From assembly GCF_000149955.1 (NCBI RefSeq), contig NC_030986.1, positions 243,298 through 307,297 on the forward strand: a DNA stretch of 64,000 nt. The letters run 5' to 3'. The position numbers and the translations under genes are program-made. The notes under the pieces were generated by a model that had not been told where the DNA came from, did no database searches, and saw only the letters and a list, made by a program, of their open reading frames with translations. Origin of the DNA: Fusarium oxysporum f. sp. lycopersici 4287 (taxonomy: Eukaryota > Ascomycota > Sordariomycetes > Hypocreales > Nectriaceae). Shown in pieces: positions 32,759 to 43,696 of the stretch. Within the stretch, counting starts at the first letter, position 1, and the number at the start of each line of letters is the position of its first letter.

Positions 32759-33399
32759 TTTAGACAGACAATAGATGCAAGCCGAACACCTGGCTGAGTG
32801 CGCGGGATCAAACATGCTCAGTTTAGTACTGAGCCCTCCTTCGCATGGTATTTACACCACTGGACTTTTATAATTGACACATAAGCTCCGATGTCAATTT
32901 TGTGATAGAAAGTTTAGAATCGGTGGGTAATTTGATCAAGATCTACGCCTGTGCTATTGTTCACATAAGCGCGCAGCTCTTTAGTTTTAAACTCTTCCAA
33001 TTGGAAGATTGACTACATCATGCCATAAATGAGGGACTGATAATGGAAATCACCTGATGACTTCACGGAAGTGGAATCGATAATGTTGCCCAGATCGCTG
33101 CGAAAAGGCGTGACTGTACTTCGTGGCAGAAAGCGTAGGATATAAAGATTAAGAACATCATGATGATCTAGGCACCGACCATCTTATCATGTTGAGCCTA
33201 CCTAAATGCTGGCGCACCAAGTTGCATGGCCCTGCAGAGTAGAGAGTCTGCCTAGGATAATTGTACGGGTCAGGCCAGGGTAGTCTGAACAGGCCGGCCA
33301 ATATGCAAAGTTCATAGCTACGCTCGAAGCGTCACGTTGTTGGGAGGATAGACGGCGCCCATGTAGACCAATATAACTCTTGAATCAATCTCTAATACA
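32759..33399. other. Intergenic region between convergent genes
   Basis: 3' regions of the disrupted MFS and the SSADH-like gene. No gene or motif copy noticed. Confidence 0.4.
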
Positions 33400-35053
33400 C
33401 TAGAAGTGGTCTTCAACAGTGAATGTCCCGGTCTTCGCCACGAGATACTCCTCTATAGCAACATCCTTGCCCGACTCTTTTCCATAACCCGATAGCTTCA
33501 TGCCGCCAAAAGGCGACTCGGCTGCTGATGAGTTTCCAGTATTCATTCCAATCATCCAGGCCTCAAGGTTTTCCAAAAGCCTCCAGCTGCGGTCTACGTT
33601 CTTAGTAAAGAAGTAGCTCGCCAGTCCCATTTCAGTATTATTAGCCATTGCTACAGCCTCATCCTCAGTCTCAAAGCGATAGAGAGCGAGAACGGGCGCA
33701 AAAGTCTCCTCTCTGCTGATCAGCATGTCTTGAGTTGCATCACGAAGGACTGTCGGCTGGAAGAAAAACCCTTCGCCGACGTCTGTGGCTGGTTTGCCTC
33801 CCAGAACGACCTTTGCTCCAGCAGAAACCGCGTCGTCGACGTGTTGCTGAGCTTTGGCAACCCCACGAGGCGTGGTTAACGGGCCGATAGTGGTTTCGAG
33901 ATCGAGACCATGACCCTGTTTTAGGGTCTTGGTACGGGACACAACCTTTTCAAGAAACTCCTCATAGATGCCGCTCTGGACATAAACACGATTGGCAGTA
34001 ACGCAGGCCTGACCAGAGTGTCGCCACTTGAGAGTAAATAGAGCTTCTAATGCCTGCTCCTGGTTGCAGTCATCAAAGACTACAAATGGGCAGTTGCCAC
34101 CTAACTCGAGGGACACCTTTTTAAGACCCTCTGAGCAATGCTTCGCGATAAGGCTACCAATAGCGGTAGAACCGGTAAAAGACACCTTTTTGACCAAGGG
34201 ATGTTTACACAAGGCCTCGGCAACACTGGGTGTATTCTCCATCGATGTAGGGATCACATTGAAGACTCCAGGTGAAAAGCCAGCATCTGCTGCCAACTTT
34301 GCTAGCGCAAGACACGACAAAGGGGTCTCTGGTGAGGGCTTGGCAATAAAAGTACATCCAGCTGCCAAGGCTGCCGCCGCTTTTCGCAGGATCATGCTGC
34401 ACACAACAGTTAGAACTATTCATATCTCTTGTCAAGACAAAACATACGCAACCGGGAAGTTCCAGGGAACAAGAGCAACAGCAATACCGATAGGCTGCTT
34501 GACGACGAATACACGACGGTTTGGAGCCGCAGGGATGCTGACGTTACCCCGAACTCGCTCGGCCTCGCCAGAAAACCACCAGGTAAAGCCAAGAGCATAT
34601 TCAAGCTCGCCATGGGCTTCAGCCAGAGGCTTTCCCGTCTCGTAGGTCAGTATACGAGCAAGATCCTCTTTGTTTTCTCGGATAAGTCGATCCCACTCAA
34701 GGAGCTTATGGGCACGAGAGCGCGGGTTCTCTTTTCGATAGTGTTGAAATGCCTTTGCGCTAGATTGAACCACGCTATCTACATCCGATGTATCGTAACT
34801 GGCACAAGTGGTGAACGTTTTCCCGGTTCCGGGGTCTAGTATGGTGTTAGTGTCCCCTGTCCCTGACGTTCCGGGCCCAGAATATACTTACCTTGAATAC
34901 CGAAGCTCTTGCCTGTAGCTGAAGCTTTCCATTGTCCATGGACGAAGCCAGAAGGCTTAAGAAGTTCAGGATCAGACAGCTCAAATAGAAATGTAAGTAA
35001 TTATGGTGGCTAATATGTAATCGAGCGGCACAAACCTGTGAGAGGAAATCCAT
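33400..35053 (-). CDS. Succinate-semialdehyde-dehydrogenase-like aldehyde dehydrogenase
   Basis: Exons 35053-35036, 34979-34892, 34835-34448 and 34396-33400 give 496 residues. The first exon has only six codons (MDFLSQ). Signatures: TGKPLAEAHGELEYAL, FTWWFSGEAERV, the cofactor region VALVPWNFPVA, VSFTGSTAIGSLI, glutamate in LELGGNCPF, catalytic cysteine in HSGQACVTANRVYV, and SPFGGMKLSGYGKESG. The GELEYA and FSGEAERVRG features are typical of the succinate-semialdehyde dehydrogenase (GabD/Uga2) branch, which makes succinate from succinate semialdehyde with NAD(P). Its place among lactonase, dehydrogenase and hydroxyacid-dehydrogenase genes suggests it finishes a hydroxy-acid to diacid route. 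Two TACCCCA sites lie upstream. No lesions. Confidence 0.9.
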
Positions 35054-35203
35054 TTCTACCAAGGTATCAATCGTAAAGGAAATTGTTTTGCATCCACTCA
35101 GTTGGGGACAGTTTTACCGCTCGCTTTTCAATCCCTGGGAGCGGCAATTGACCTGACAACTTTTCTTCCGTCATCTCCGCGTTTTTCTTACCCCTTCACT
35201 TTC

Positions 35204-35210
35204 TACCCCA
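35204..35210 (+). promoter_or_regulatory. TACCCCA element upstream of SSADH-like gene
   Basis: CTACCCCAGA, about 150 nt upstream of the ATG at 35053. Confidence 0.4.
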
Positions 35211-35339
35211 GAGCAGGCCAGGGATCTTCTCACTGGCTTACTAGCTACCGGATTCGAAGCTCCATCTTGTGTGTAAACTTGGAGTAACAACAGCTCGGGC
35301 GGGGGTTCTTGCTCCACGTTTACGAATCACGTAGTAATT

Positions 35340-35346
35340 TACCCCA
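35340..35346 (+). promoter_or_regulatory. TACCCCA element upstream of SSADH-like gene
   Basis: TTACCCCAATTGG, about 290 nt upstream of the ATG; reverse complement contains TTGGGGTAA. Confidence 0.4.
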
Positions 35347-35701
35347 ATTGGTGGCGTGTTTAGCTTTTTAGTCCCAGGTTCAACGAACGATATTCTCAGT
35401 GTTAGGACGACGGGATTAAATCCACCTGGAAACGTCATATGTTGAACTCTGCGTTAAGATGGTTTTTTCTCTTGAGTCTCTATTTTATGTTTCTGCTGTT
35501 TGTGGTGAAAATAGAACCAGGGACTGGTAAGGCAAAAAGTTATAAAACTTACATAGAAAACTTGCTAAATAGACTTTCCGTTTTTCTAAACCATCATAAA
35601 CGCACTGTATCTACACATTGTACACTAGATTTTCACGAGATTGAATAAAGCAAAGTTTGAGTCTGACGTTCATGAAGTCTTTATTGTTGTATTATGGATT
35701 T

Positions 35702-37141
35702 TCAAGGGGATTTCTTCATTTCTTCGACCACATAATCCACAGCCTGGGCCAGATACCGGACGAATCTTGAAGGATTCTCTGTTGCAGGGAAATGACCAAG
35801 TCCCTCCATCTTCTTGAACTTGGCACCTGGGATTTTTCTTGCCGTGGCTGCACTCAGTTCTGGTGTCGTGCTCCAGTCGTAATCGCCAGTGAGCATGTAA
35901 ACAGGACATCTGCTAGTGTCAATCTTCTCAACGCGACCGCGTCCATCCCAGCCACCGAAGTAGAAGTCAAGGTCTCCATGGTACATTCCGAAAGCCTGGC
36001 CCGAGTAGGTATGCCAAACGAGATTGCGCTCTCGCTGAGGCGAGAAGGGAGACATCATCTGTAAATTTGCATAAGAATTATGTCCAAATCTCTTAAATAT
36101 CAGCAATGAGAGCTACTTACTCCATAGATATACTCAGGGGTAAACAGTGATTGATTGATAAAGGGGGACCGGGACCAGTGGTTACGTTCCATGTCTGTGA
36201 ATTCAGCCCTATGAAGTCGGATAGGTCAGTATATCCTCCTTGCAAGTCGATACATACTTCACTTACGCTTGGCAAGGGATCACCGCACCAGCTCCAACCT
36301 CCTCAGCACGGATAGCAACAGCAAGAGAAACATGGCCAGCCATACTCGCACCGCACACAATAGGCTTTTTCAGGCCAAGTGCTTTGATGACTGCCGCGAT
36401 AGTGCCGACGTAGGCGTCTTCGTTGTTGGAGTGACAACCAGGAATCTGAGTCTCGCTAGGGAAGCTCCGGCCATGACCTGGCATGTCGAAAAGGGTCATA
36501 TGACAACGAGAGAGCATGTCTGGGTGATTCATCACACCATGGTATTGGCGTCCATCGCTTCCGGCTGTATGCAAGAAGATGATGGCAGGTTTGGACATGT
36601 CTCCGCTTTGCTCGTAGAACAGCTTCGTTCGACCCCAGTGAGGCAGGTCAACATAGACATATCTACCGACGAGGTTATCCGTAGTCAGATTGGAAGGCCC
36701 CTCCTCTTCAATAGGTCCGCAAAAGGCGTCGCGACTGAGATCGAGAATACGGCGCCAGATTGGAGCAAGCGCCAAGAAGAGGTCCATCTTGCCACGAACC
36801 TCGACACCTTCTTGATGAATGTTCTGGCCAAACATGCCCCAATAGCTTTGAAAAGGGGGCTCTGGGCTGGAAGAGTAGAACTGTTGCCACTGTTCAGGCA
36901 GTGCTGACAAGACGAATGCAGCGTCCGTGACTTGGCCGCTCCTGATGTTGACTCTCCCGTTGCCTACAGAGCAGAGCATGCCAGCTTCGTGGCCAGCTGC
37001 GGCCCATCCGAAGAGAACATGTTCTTTGATTCCAGTCTCTGTAAAAGCGCGAAGTTGCTGGTCTTCGTTCAGCCGCCCTTGGAGCTTCTCAACAGTGGGC
37101 CCGAGCCTTTCCTCTAAATTTGTCCAAGCTCTCAAATCCAT
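35702..37141 (-). CDS. Alpha/beta hydrolase with an extra N-terminal domain
   Basis: Exons 37141-36267, 36208-36121 and 36058-35702 give 439 residues. Residues about 160-439 are an alpha/beta hydrolase: IIFLHTAGSDGRQYHGVM (oxyanion-type loop), FDMPGHGRSF, nucleophile elbow in CGASMAGHV (serine; the usual last glycine is alanine), an acid in LTGDYDWSTTPEL and histidine in GLGHFPATENP. Residues 1-155 are separate, with FVLSALPEQWQQFY and VEVRGKMDLFLALAPIW, reminiscent of an SCP2-like or small-ligand fold; I am not sure of this. The ATG at 37141 is preferred because TATATAT lies about 50 nt upstream; an in-frame ATG at 37282 would lie upstream of that TATA. A role in ester, lactone or C-C hydrolysis in the cluster is likely. 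Confidence 0.82.
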
Positions 37142-37369
37142 TGCAATTGATAGTGATGAAGCTTGATTGGGAGCTTGAGGCGTGGCAGTGATATATAGTG
37201 CTGGTGATGAAGTAGAGAATTGCTCTGTGTCGAAACGAATCAGACTGTCCTTTTTCTGAACGTGCATCCACCTGTAAAACATTTCTCGTCAGCATCTCGG
37301 CTGAATCAAGGGCTACCCTGGGTGAGCCCTTAGCCTAGTCGAACAGGGCCTAGAACCAGGGGCACAATC

Positions 37370-37376
37370 TACCCCA
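37370..37376 (+). promoter_or_regulatory. TACCCCA element upstream of the hydrolase
   Basis: CTACCCCAAGTT, matching the copy at 28223-28234; reverse complement TTGGGGTA. Confidence 0.45.
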
Positions 37377-37476
37377 AGTTTTGGCTACGGTGTATCCAGG
37401 CTTTCCCCATACTCGAACCTTGTGCGATCACTCTTGGCCTCTTGACCCCAGATTGTCTACAACCCACCAGGGTTTC

Positions 37477-37483
37477 TACCCCA
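37477..37483 (+). promoter_or_regulatory. TACCCCA element upstream of the hydrolase
   Basis: CTACCCCATGAT, about 335 nt upstream of the hydrolase ATG. Confidence 0.35.
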
Positions 37484-38056
37484 TGATACCTCGGTCCCAG
37501 ATATCAGGACGAGGCTTTTGTTTGTAATGGCTCAACATCCTGCTCTGGAGTTCTCATCTGGGAAGCCTTAAAAGGCGGGGCTGAATCGCACAGTGTCATT
37601 GGCTGCGAGGACGACGCTTTCCATCATCAGCAATGGAGGCGGTTCGGTCACAATTCTTACCAGTGAGGAAGAGGCCTGCTTTTTCCCTCGCTACACCAGT
37701 GACATTTCCTGGTGGACAGAATCGCGTACGATTCAGCTCCGGAAAACCTCATACCACATAACATCGAGTAGGTTTAGGGTACGAAACTACACAACTGTTC
37801 TCGTTAAGCTAAGCCTCTACCAACTGCAGCTGGGAAGTCACTATTTAATCTGCCGAGCGACTGCTCAGAATCCATCATATAATTTCAAGTGGCTACAGTA
37901 TTCTCCCCGACTGGAGGCCGGGTCTAGATCAACAAGTATTCAGCTGGCAGCTCCACACACAAGTGGCAAGAACATGACTAGCTTGAGTTTCATTAAGCTT
38001 TTCGGTAAATGGTTAGTCTATTGAAGGGGCCTCACAAAAAGTCGGGGAGCAGATTG

Positions 38057-38063
38057 TGGGGTA
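38057..38063 (-). promoter_or_regulatory. TACCCCA element upstream of the sugar-type transporter
   Basis: TGGGGTAATT on the plus strand, about 140 nt upstream of the ATG at 38199 and about 40 nt before the TATA-like box. Confidence 0.45.
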
Positions 38064-38100
38064 ATTGCGGAGAGCCGGAGAAGTCAGTGCAGCGCCTGGA

Positions 38101-38107
38101 TATAAAG
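38101..38107 (+). promoter_or_regulatory. TATA-like element of the sugar-type transporter
   Basis: TATAAAG about 98 nt upstream of the ATG at 38199. Confidence 0.45.
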
Positions 38108-38198
38108 TCAGGCCTGCTCTTGTGAACTCGGTGACTTTTCGATCATCTTTTACCATTTTAAACATCAATTAAAGAGACAAAAGAAGCAAAGTCAAGTC

Positions 38199-40079
38199 AT
38201 GGCATCCGGTTCGTACTACAATGTCCTCATCGTGACATTCGTCGCCTTGGGAAGTTTCACATACGGCTTCAACTCGGCGTGGGTCTCCCTCTCCCCGTTG
38301 TGTGACAATGTTACGAACCAAATTAACAGTGACCAGAATTATGGGAGTCGTAATCGGCCTTCCTGAATTCTTTCGATATTTTAATATCAGTCTCGACAAT
38401 AACGAGGGCAACTCCATCACAGGTGGTAGGTATCAAGTTCTTTGAGCTGTCTGTGTCGAAGTTTAACGTAAAGATAGCAACCAATGGCCTATATTGCGGT
38501 GGTGGAGTTTTTGGCTGTATTTTCGTTCCATTCTTCCTGAAAAAGTATGGACGAAAGCGTACTATTCAGCTTGGCGCGCTGGTCGCCATAATATCCGCAG
38601 CTCTTCAGTCTGGAAGCGTTCATATCGTAAGGACAAGTTCAGACTCGAGACATTCTTGGACCTTCTGACATTATTCCCAGGCCATGTTCCTACTCGCTCG
38701 ATTTCTTAATGGAATCTCGGTCGGCATGCTCAACACATCCATTCCCATTTTCCAATCCGAAGTCTCTCTCGCACATGAACGTGGTCGCATGGTCGGAACA
38801 CACGGAGTCTTGGTGGTGTCAGGGTACAGTGCCGCTGGATTTGTGGGCTACGGCACCTACTTTGCTGATCAAAAGGTCGGCTGGCGACTTTGCCTCGCTA
38901 TCCAGATTGTCGCGCCGCTTCTGCTTTGTCTTGGGTCGCCATGGTAAGCGCACAAACTACAGCCCGTGTTCTTTTATGGTTTCTGACCAAAGTTCTCTTT
39001 TTGTAGGCTCCCTGAGTCTCCCAGATGGCTTGTAGACAAAGACAGATCTCGAGATGGCTACGATGTTCTTCGAAAACTACACCAAAACGATGACGACCCC
39101 GAAGATCACGCCGCTAAGGAGGAGCTGTACCAAATAGTCCAGCAAATCTACCTCGAGCGCTCCGAAGGTGCTCCAAATAGCTGGCTGACCATGTTCCAGA
39201 AGAAGAGCTATCGCAAGCGTCTGTTTCTTGGATTCATCACGCAGTTCATCGCACAGAGCACTGGTGTTCTCGTGATCAATAATTACCAGGTGCTTCTCTA
39301 CAAGAATCTCGGTATCACAGGATCACTTCCACTTGCCCTCAATGGTGTATATAATGGAGTGGCGGCATTCATGAACTGGATTAATGCCTTGATCCTTGAT
39401 CGTGTCGGTCGTATTCGCATCATGCTCATTGGTTTGGTAAGTGCATAACTATCGCTAATTACGATCTCAAGAGCGGTGAAGCTAACAGAACACTCAGACT
39501 GGCTGCGCCCTCGCCCTTAGCTGCTTCACGGCAATGGTTGCTACCTTTGGTGGCACCGAGAATCGCACCGGAAACGCCTTCGGTGTCTTTTTTCTCTTCC
39601 TGTTTGTGTTCTTTTACGGCGGATCCATGGATGCTACCTCTTATGTGTACTGTTCAGAGATTTTCCCTACATCTGTCCGTGCCCAGGGTAACGGCTTCAG
39701 TGTCGCAGGGCTTTTCAGCGCCACGCTTATCTACACACAGGTGGCTCCGACTGCATTTGCCGAAATTGGTTGGAGGTACTACCTGGTCTTTATCATCACA
39801 CCTCTTATCGGCGCTATTGTCATGTGGAAGTTCTTTCCCGAGACGACTAGGCTCAGTTTGGAGGAAATCGCCGGCTTGTTTGGCGATGACGTCGCCCTTG
39901 ACCTTACGCACCTTAGCCCTGAAGACAAGGCGGTTCTGGATAAGAACTTGGACGAAATGATTGCCGATGCAACGAGCCAGTCCCCTAACGGTCTGTCTGG
40001 AGCTTTGATTTTGAAAGACAATGCACATAGGAACCCCGATGTGGTCCACCACATTGCCAAGTCTGAGAGCCAAGTTTGA
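38199..40079 (+). CDS. Sugar-porter-family MFS transporter
   Basis: Exons 38199-38278, 38337-38422, 38478-38626, 38681-38943, 39007-39436 and 39498-40079 give 529 residues. Sugar-porter marks: an early YGFNSA, loop KKYGRKRTIQLG (G-R-K/R after helix 2), LARFLNGISVGML, PIFQSEVS, LPESPRWLVDKDR after helix 6, GVLVINNYQVLLYKNLG, LDRVGRIRIMLIG, YCSEIFPTSVRAQG and FPETTRLSLEEI near the end. The transported compound may be a sugar, polyol or other carboxylate-like substrate of the cluster; the family has broad substrates in fungi. It is divergent from the alpha/beta hydrolase and shares its motif-rich promoter. All splice phases fit. Confidence 0.9.
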
Positions 40080-40617
40080 GATACATGCACTTGGCGAGGA
40101 GAAGGTTTTTGAAGAGATAGCTGGGATTCATCAGCAGGGGGGGTCTTTTGAATGGGATACAGTGGATAATTGATACATCTAACTGCCCTAAAATTGGAAA
40201 GAAATTATGTATTTTATCAAGAAAAACTTAAATCACTTCCTGTTTTCACAAAAACCACCTTCAATCTTACTTGAAACTACGATAAGAGCCTTCTAATGGA
40301 TCTTTGTGGACAACATAGGGAGGGTGGTGAGTCAGGTAGGATACACCAAAATACCAGTGCCCAGGTATACCTCCATCTGGAGCTTGAGGGATATCCTTAT
40401 CTACCGTGAGATGGTAAGATTACGAGTTGTGCTGATTGTGCCGTTTTATTGTTCTTTTTACATAAGCCATTAAGGCTTCTCTTAATTTTCTTCAGTCATC
40501 TATTGGGGGCAAATGTTCAGGAGCTATCTCGTTTGTAACTTATCACTGTAAAACGAATGTTTATTCGGCTTTGGATCAAGATAAAACTATAATCATCGCT
40601 GAAAGTTGGTTCTATGC
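40080..40617. other. Intergenic region between convergent genes
   Basis: 3' regions of the transporter and the second MBL-fold gene; AT-rich; no gene seen. Confidence 0.4.
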
Positions 40618-41586
40618 TCATAGTTCTCCAGGGAAATAGCGGCCAGCAACTCTGGCTTTGGACGCCCAAGCAGCATCATGAGCAAGCACCACTTCGACTG
40701 CTCCCAAAGACGTCTTGTTGGACCAAGCTTCCCGTATGGTATCTAAAGTGCGGCGAGCTTGATCAATGTCCTGGTGGATGCAACACATTTGATGGTTTTC
40801 ATCACGCCAGTAGGCAATTTCCTTCTCGCCAGACAGTAATCGGAGATCATGTCCAGCATCACCAGCAAGATAAACATATGTGCCGTCTTTCTTCCGGCAT
40901 AATACATTGATATGGCCGGCTAGATGACCGGGAGCCCAGACGATGTAAAGACTACCATCGTCAAATACATCGAGAGTGTAGGGAAATGGGCCCAGATGCT
41001 GCCACTGGCGGTTGGCTAGTCGCATCGTCAAGGCGTTGCTCGCTGCACCGTCTAGTACAGTATCATAACGTGGTGCTGTTGGGTGGTGCAGCTCGAAGGT
41101 ACGATCGTGAGGAAGAAGATTGCTCTCAAAGTGGTTATGACTCATCCCGGTTGGCTGCTCAGAAAGCAGTGCCATAGCACCATTTCCAACTATGAATTGA
41201 GAAGTCTTGAAGTCTGCAGGTGACCCACAGTGATCCCAGTGAAGATGACTGAGGATTACAGCGTCAACATCGTCCGGCACAAGTCCGCCTCTTGCCAGGG
41301 ACGCGACGACATCGGTAGATGTATCAATCGGCTCTCGTGTCGCTATGTGTGCTCGAATCGGTGGGGAGTATCTCGTAATGTCGCGACGCAACCCGAGGTC
41401 GAAGACAATCTTTGTATTCATGGAGGCCTCAACATCGTGATGCTGGATTAGAAATGACAAGGATGGAACTTGCTTTCGTGCTTTTTGATCTTCTAACGGA
41501 TGAACAAAATATCGCTCGGGCATGGAAAACCAGCCTGAGTCTAAAGCATGAATGCTGACGAAGTTAAGAGGAAGTTGAGACCCCAT
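40618..41586 (-). CDS. Metallo-beta-lactamase-fold lactonase-like hydrolase 2
   Basis: A single exon of 322 residues from ATG at 41586. The metal motif is in ILSHLHWDHCGSP, the further histidine in GHLAGHINVL, and the bridging aspartate in LAGDAGHD. Like the enzyme at 26624-27981 it belongs to the AHL-lactonase-like part of the MBL superfamily, but it lacks introns and the two differ enough that recent duplication is unlikely. I infer hydrolysis of a lactone, lactam or related ester. It is divergent from a carboxymuconolactone-decarboxylase-like gene, with TACCCCA and AGGGGTA in the shared promoter. Confidence 0.88.
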   Translation of the reverse strand: MGSQLPLNFVSIHALDSGWFSMPERYFVHPLEDQKARKQVPSLSFLIQHHDVEASMNTKIVFDLGLRRDITRYSPPIRAHIATREPIDTSTDVVASLARGGLVPDDVDAVILSHLHWDHCGSPADFKTSQFIVGNGAMALLSEQPTGMSHNHFESNLLPHDRTFELHHPTAPRYDTVLDGAASNALTMRLANRQWQHLGPFPYTLDVFDDGSLYIVWAPGHLAGHINVLCRKKDGTYVYLAGDAGHDLRLLSGEKEIAYWRDENHQMCCIHQDIDQARRTLDTIREAWSNKTSLGAVEVVLAHDAAWASKARVAGRYFPGEL

Positions 41587-42068
41587 CTAGTTGGGCTTCT
41601 GCAATGACAAACCGTCTGATTGGATACGCGAACCTCGTGGATAGAGATAGCGAAGTATATGAAACCCGGGCACAAACTGCCTTGGTTAGGATCGACGAAG
41701 CCACTTGTCCTTTTAGCTCATCATTTGAACTTGTAATGTTATTATGCAGGGGTTGGGATACATTACTCGATGTTCAATCATTGGAATCGTTAGTTCTTAC
41801 TCGCAGGCTTCTGCCCCGAGCATGAGGGGTAATTACAGTGGCGATTAGTCCACGGGGACCCTAATGATGGCCATGCTCATTTCGTAGGTTTTGGGGTAAA
41901 AAGGTACTGCCAACGTTAGTCTGTATCAGCCCTTGGAGTAAATTGTCTCTTAAAGTTGGGTCATTAACATACTGTACCAGAGTTGATTGATAAATTGATC
42001 TGCGACACGTAGTCCAACACCTACACTTGAGCATTCCACTCGATAATAATCACCAAGTTAATTCCACA
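41587..42068. promoter_or_regulatory. Divergent promoter of MBL gene 2 and CMD-like gene
   Basis: AGGGGTAATT at 41825-41834 and TTGGGGTAAA at 41891-41900. No gene. Confidence 0.45.
41892..41898 (-). promoter_or_regulatory. TACCCCA element in the MBL2/CMD promoter
   Basis: TTGGGGTAAA on the plus strand, an ADR1-like site, about 170 nt upstream of the ATG at 42069. Confidence 0.45.
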
Positions 42069-42602
42069 ATGTCTTCCGGAAACCAGCAGCTTTTTGGCCA
42101 GGGTATCAAGAACCGTCGCGAGGTGGTTGGTGATTCCTATGTTGAAGCCTCTCTCCAAAACGGCTCCAGTGAATTCGCCTTTCCCAACCAACAATTGGTG
42201 ACTGAGTAAGTTACAACTCCTTGACAAGATTTTATCGCTGAAACCAGCCACAGATGGTGCTGGGGCAATATTTGGTCGCGACCTGGTCTGGACCGCAAGC
42301 AAAGGAGTCTTCTTAGTATGCATGGTACGGAATGAGCTTGACATGTTGTAGCTAACATCTAATCAGACATCGGAATGTTGGTGGCTTTGAAGAGTTGGCC
42401 TGAACTCGGTGTCCATGTTCGCGGTGCCATTAACAACGGAGTAACGGAACAGGAGATTCGGGAGGCTCTTTTGCAGACTTCCATCTACTGCGGTGTTCCA
42501 GCCGGCATTGAGGCTACCAAGGTTGCCGAAAGAACTTTGAACGATATGGCTGAGAAGGGTGAATACAAGAGGGTTCTCGCAGGAAGGTCTGCCGACGCTT
42601 AG
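42069..42602 (+). CDS. Carboxymuconolactone-decarboxylase/AhpD-like protein
   Basis: Exons 42069-42205, 42254-42315 and 42367-42602 give 144 residues. Family marks: [15 protein letters not shown], then [20 protein letters not shown] and the joined [49 protein letters not shown]. The 4-carboxymuconolactone decarboxylase family acts in aromatic ring breakdown, but short relatives do other decarboxylation, isomerisation or redox steps. In this context (two lactonase-like enzymes) a step on a lactone acid fits, but it is inference. Only one cysteine in the IYCGVP segment is conserved, so an AhpD-type CxxC peroxidase is unlikely. It is divergent from MBL gene 2. Confidence 0.85.
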
Positions 42603-43696
42603 ATCAGACGCATCGATAGCCGCAACAATACATGAAATCACCTAGCATACTTATGCCTTGCAGTCTCGCACCATCTGGTCTCCAAAGTTGAAAACATTCG
42701 TTTCCATCACTTCTGATTCTAGAACGTTGTTCATTCCGCAAAAACGCCGCCTTCGTTTCCCTTGATCTGTTGCTGAGACCGGACTAAGTTTGGGGCGCTG
42801 CTGTGACTAAAAGGCCTCTACCTGTGAAATATTGGGGGTGATTTTGGATATAACCTGTCCAAGTCTCATGAGTTTATTTAAATTAGGCAACAAGGTGCTT
42901 TCATAAAGTAGGCGTTGATTAGAACAGGCCGCTGGGATACATCATGAACGTCTAGATCGGCGGGTTATACGATATGGCAGTTAGTCAGTGTCTGTGTACG
43001 CTCTAAGAGTACCCCAGTAATGCAGATGACGAGTTGTAAATTGACGATTATACTGTGGTCTATAGACGCAAGTTGCTAAGGTCTATACCATATTTCATCT
43101 CTCTGGCTCAATGAGTCGGACATTGCCGGTACGGTTCAGTACTGTGCCTTGTAATTACCCCGCTCCTAGGAAACAAAGACAATAACAAAAAAGGACAAAC
43201 AGTTGGGCGTTCAGAGGCAGAGAAATACAGATCGGGAACGATTTTTCATTGCTGCAAAGTCTACCCATCGTCTAGGGACCTTCTAGCTATGTTTCGCCTA
43301 CACGTTTGAAGAATTTGTCACTGCAGTCGCTTGAAGATGGTCCCAAGAGTCTGGGATTCAAAACCCCCCTCAGCAGTGGTGGGCACTGGGCACCCCTCTG
43401 AATGCCCCGACATTACAAGTGCTTTTAATGAAGTGCGGAGTGTTTTGATACTCCTCACTTGACTAAGCTGACAATTGGAGAGAACAACTTGGCGACCGTG
43501 CACAGGCAGGTAGTCCAAGTCCGATTGGTACAGAAAGGTTTAGAGCTGCCAAGTTATTTAATGATCATGTCGCGTCACATATGATTTGACGTTGTCAGAG
43601 TGCTCGCTACCTCCTTCCTTCAAATTTTCATCGCCTAGATTATCACAATCATTCGTGTCAGACCCGAATTCCAACCTACCTTTACAGCCGTTCAAA
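42603..43696. promoter_or_regulatory. Intergenic region upstream of the hydroxyacid-dehydrogenase-like gene
   Basis: About 1.1 kb with no gene. TACCCCA at 43010-43016 and TACCCCG near 43154 occur. The minus frame at 43318-43518 has no domain. Confidence 0.4.
43010..43016 (+). promoter_or_regulatory. TACCCCA element
   Basis: GTACCCCAGTAAT, about 690 nt upstream of the ATG at 43697; farther than the other copies. Confidence 0.3.

Larger units (their letters stand above)
35054..35701. promoter_or_regulatory. Promoter of the SSADH-like gene and 3' region of the hydrolase
   Basis: TACCCCA at 35204-35210 and TACCCCAATT at 35340-35349. No credible gene. Confidence 0.45.
37142..38198. promoter_or_regulatory. 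Divergent promoter of the hydrolase and the sugar-transporter-type MFS
   Basis: A 1.06-kb region with TACCCCA at 37370 and 37477, ACCCCA at 37445 and TGGGGTA at 38057, plus a TATAAAG at 38101-38107 before the transporter and TATATAT at 37191-37197 before the hydrolase. This is the densest motif group in the window. The frame 37593-38024 has no domain. Confidence 0.5.
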
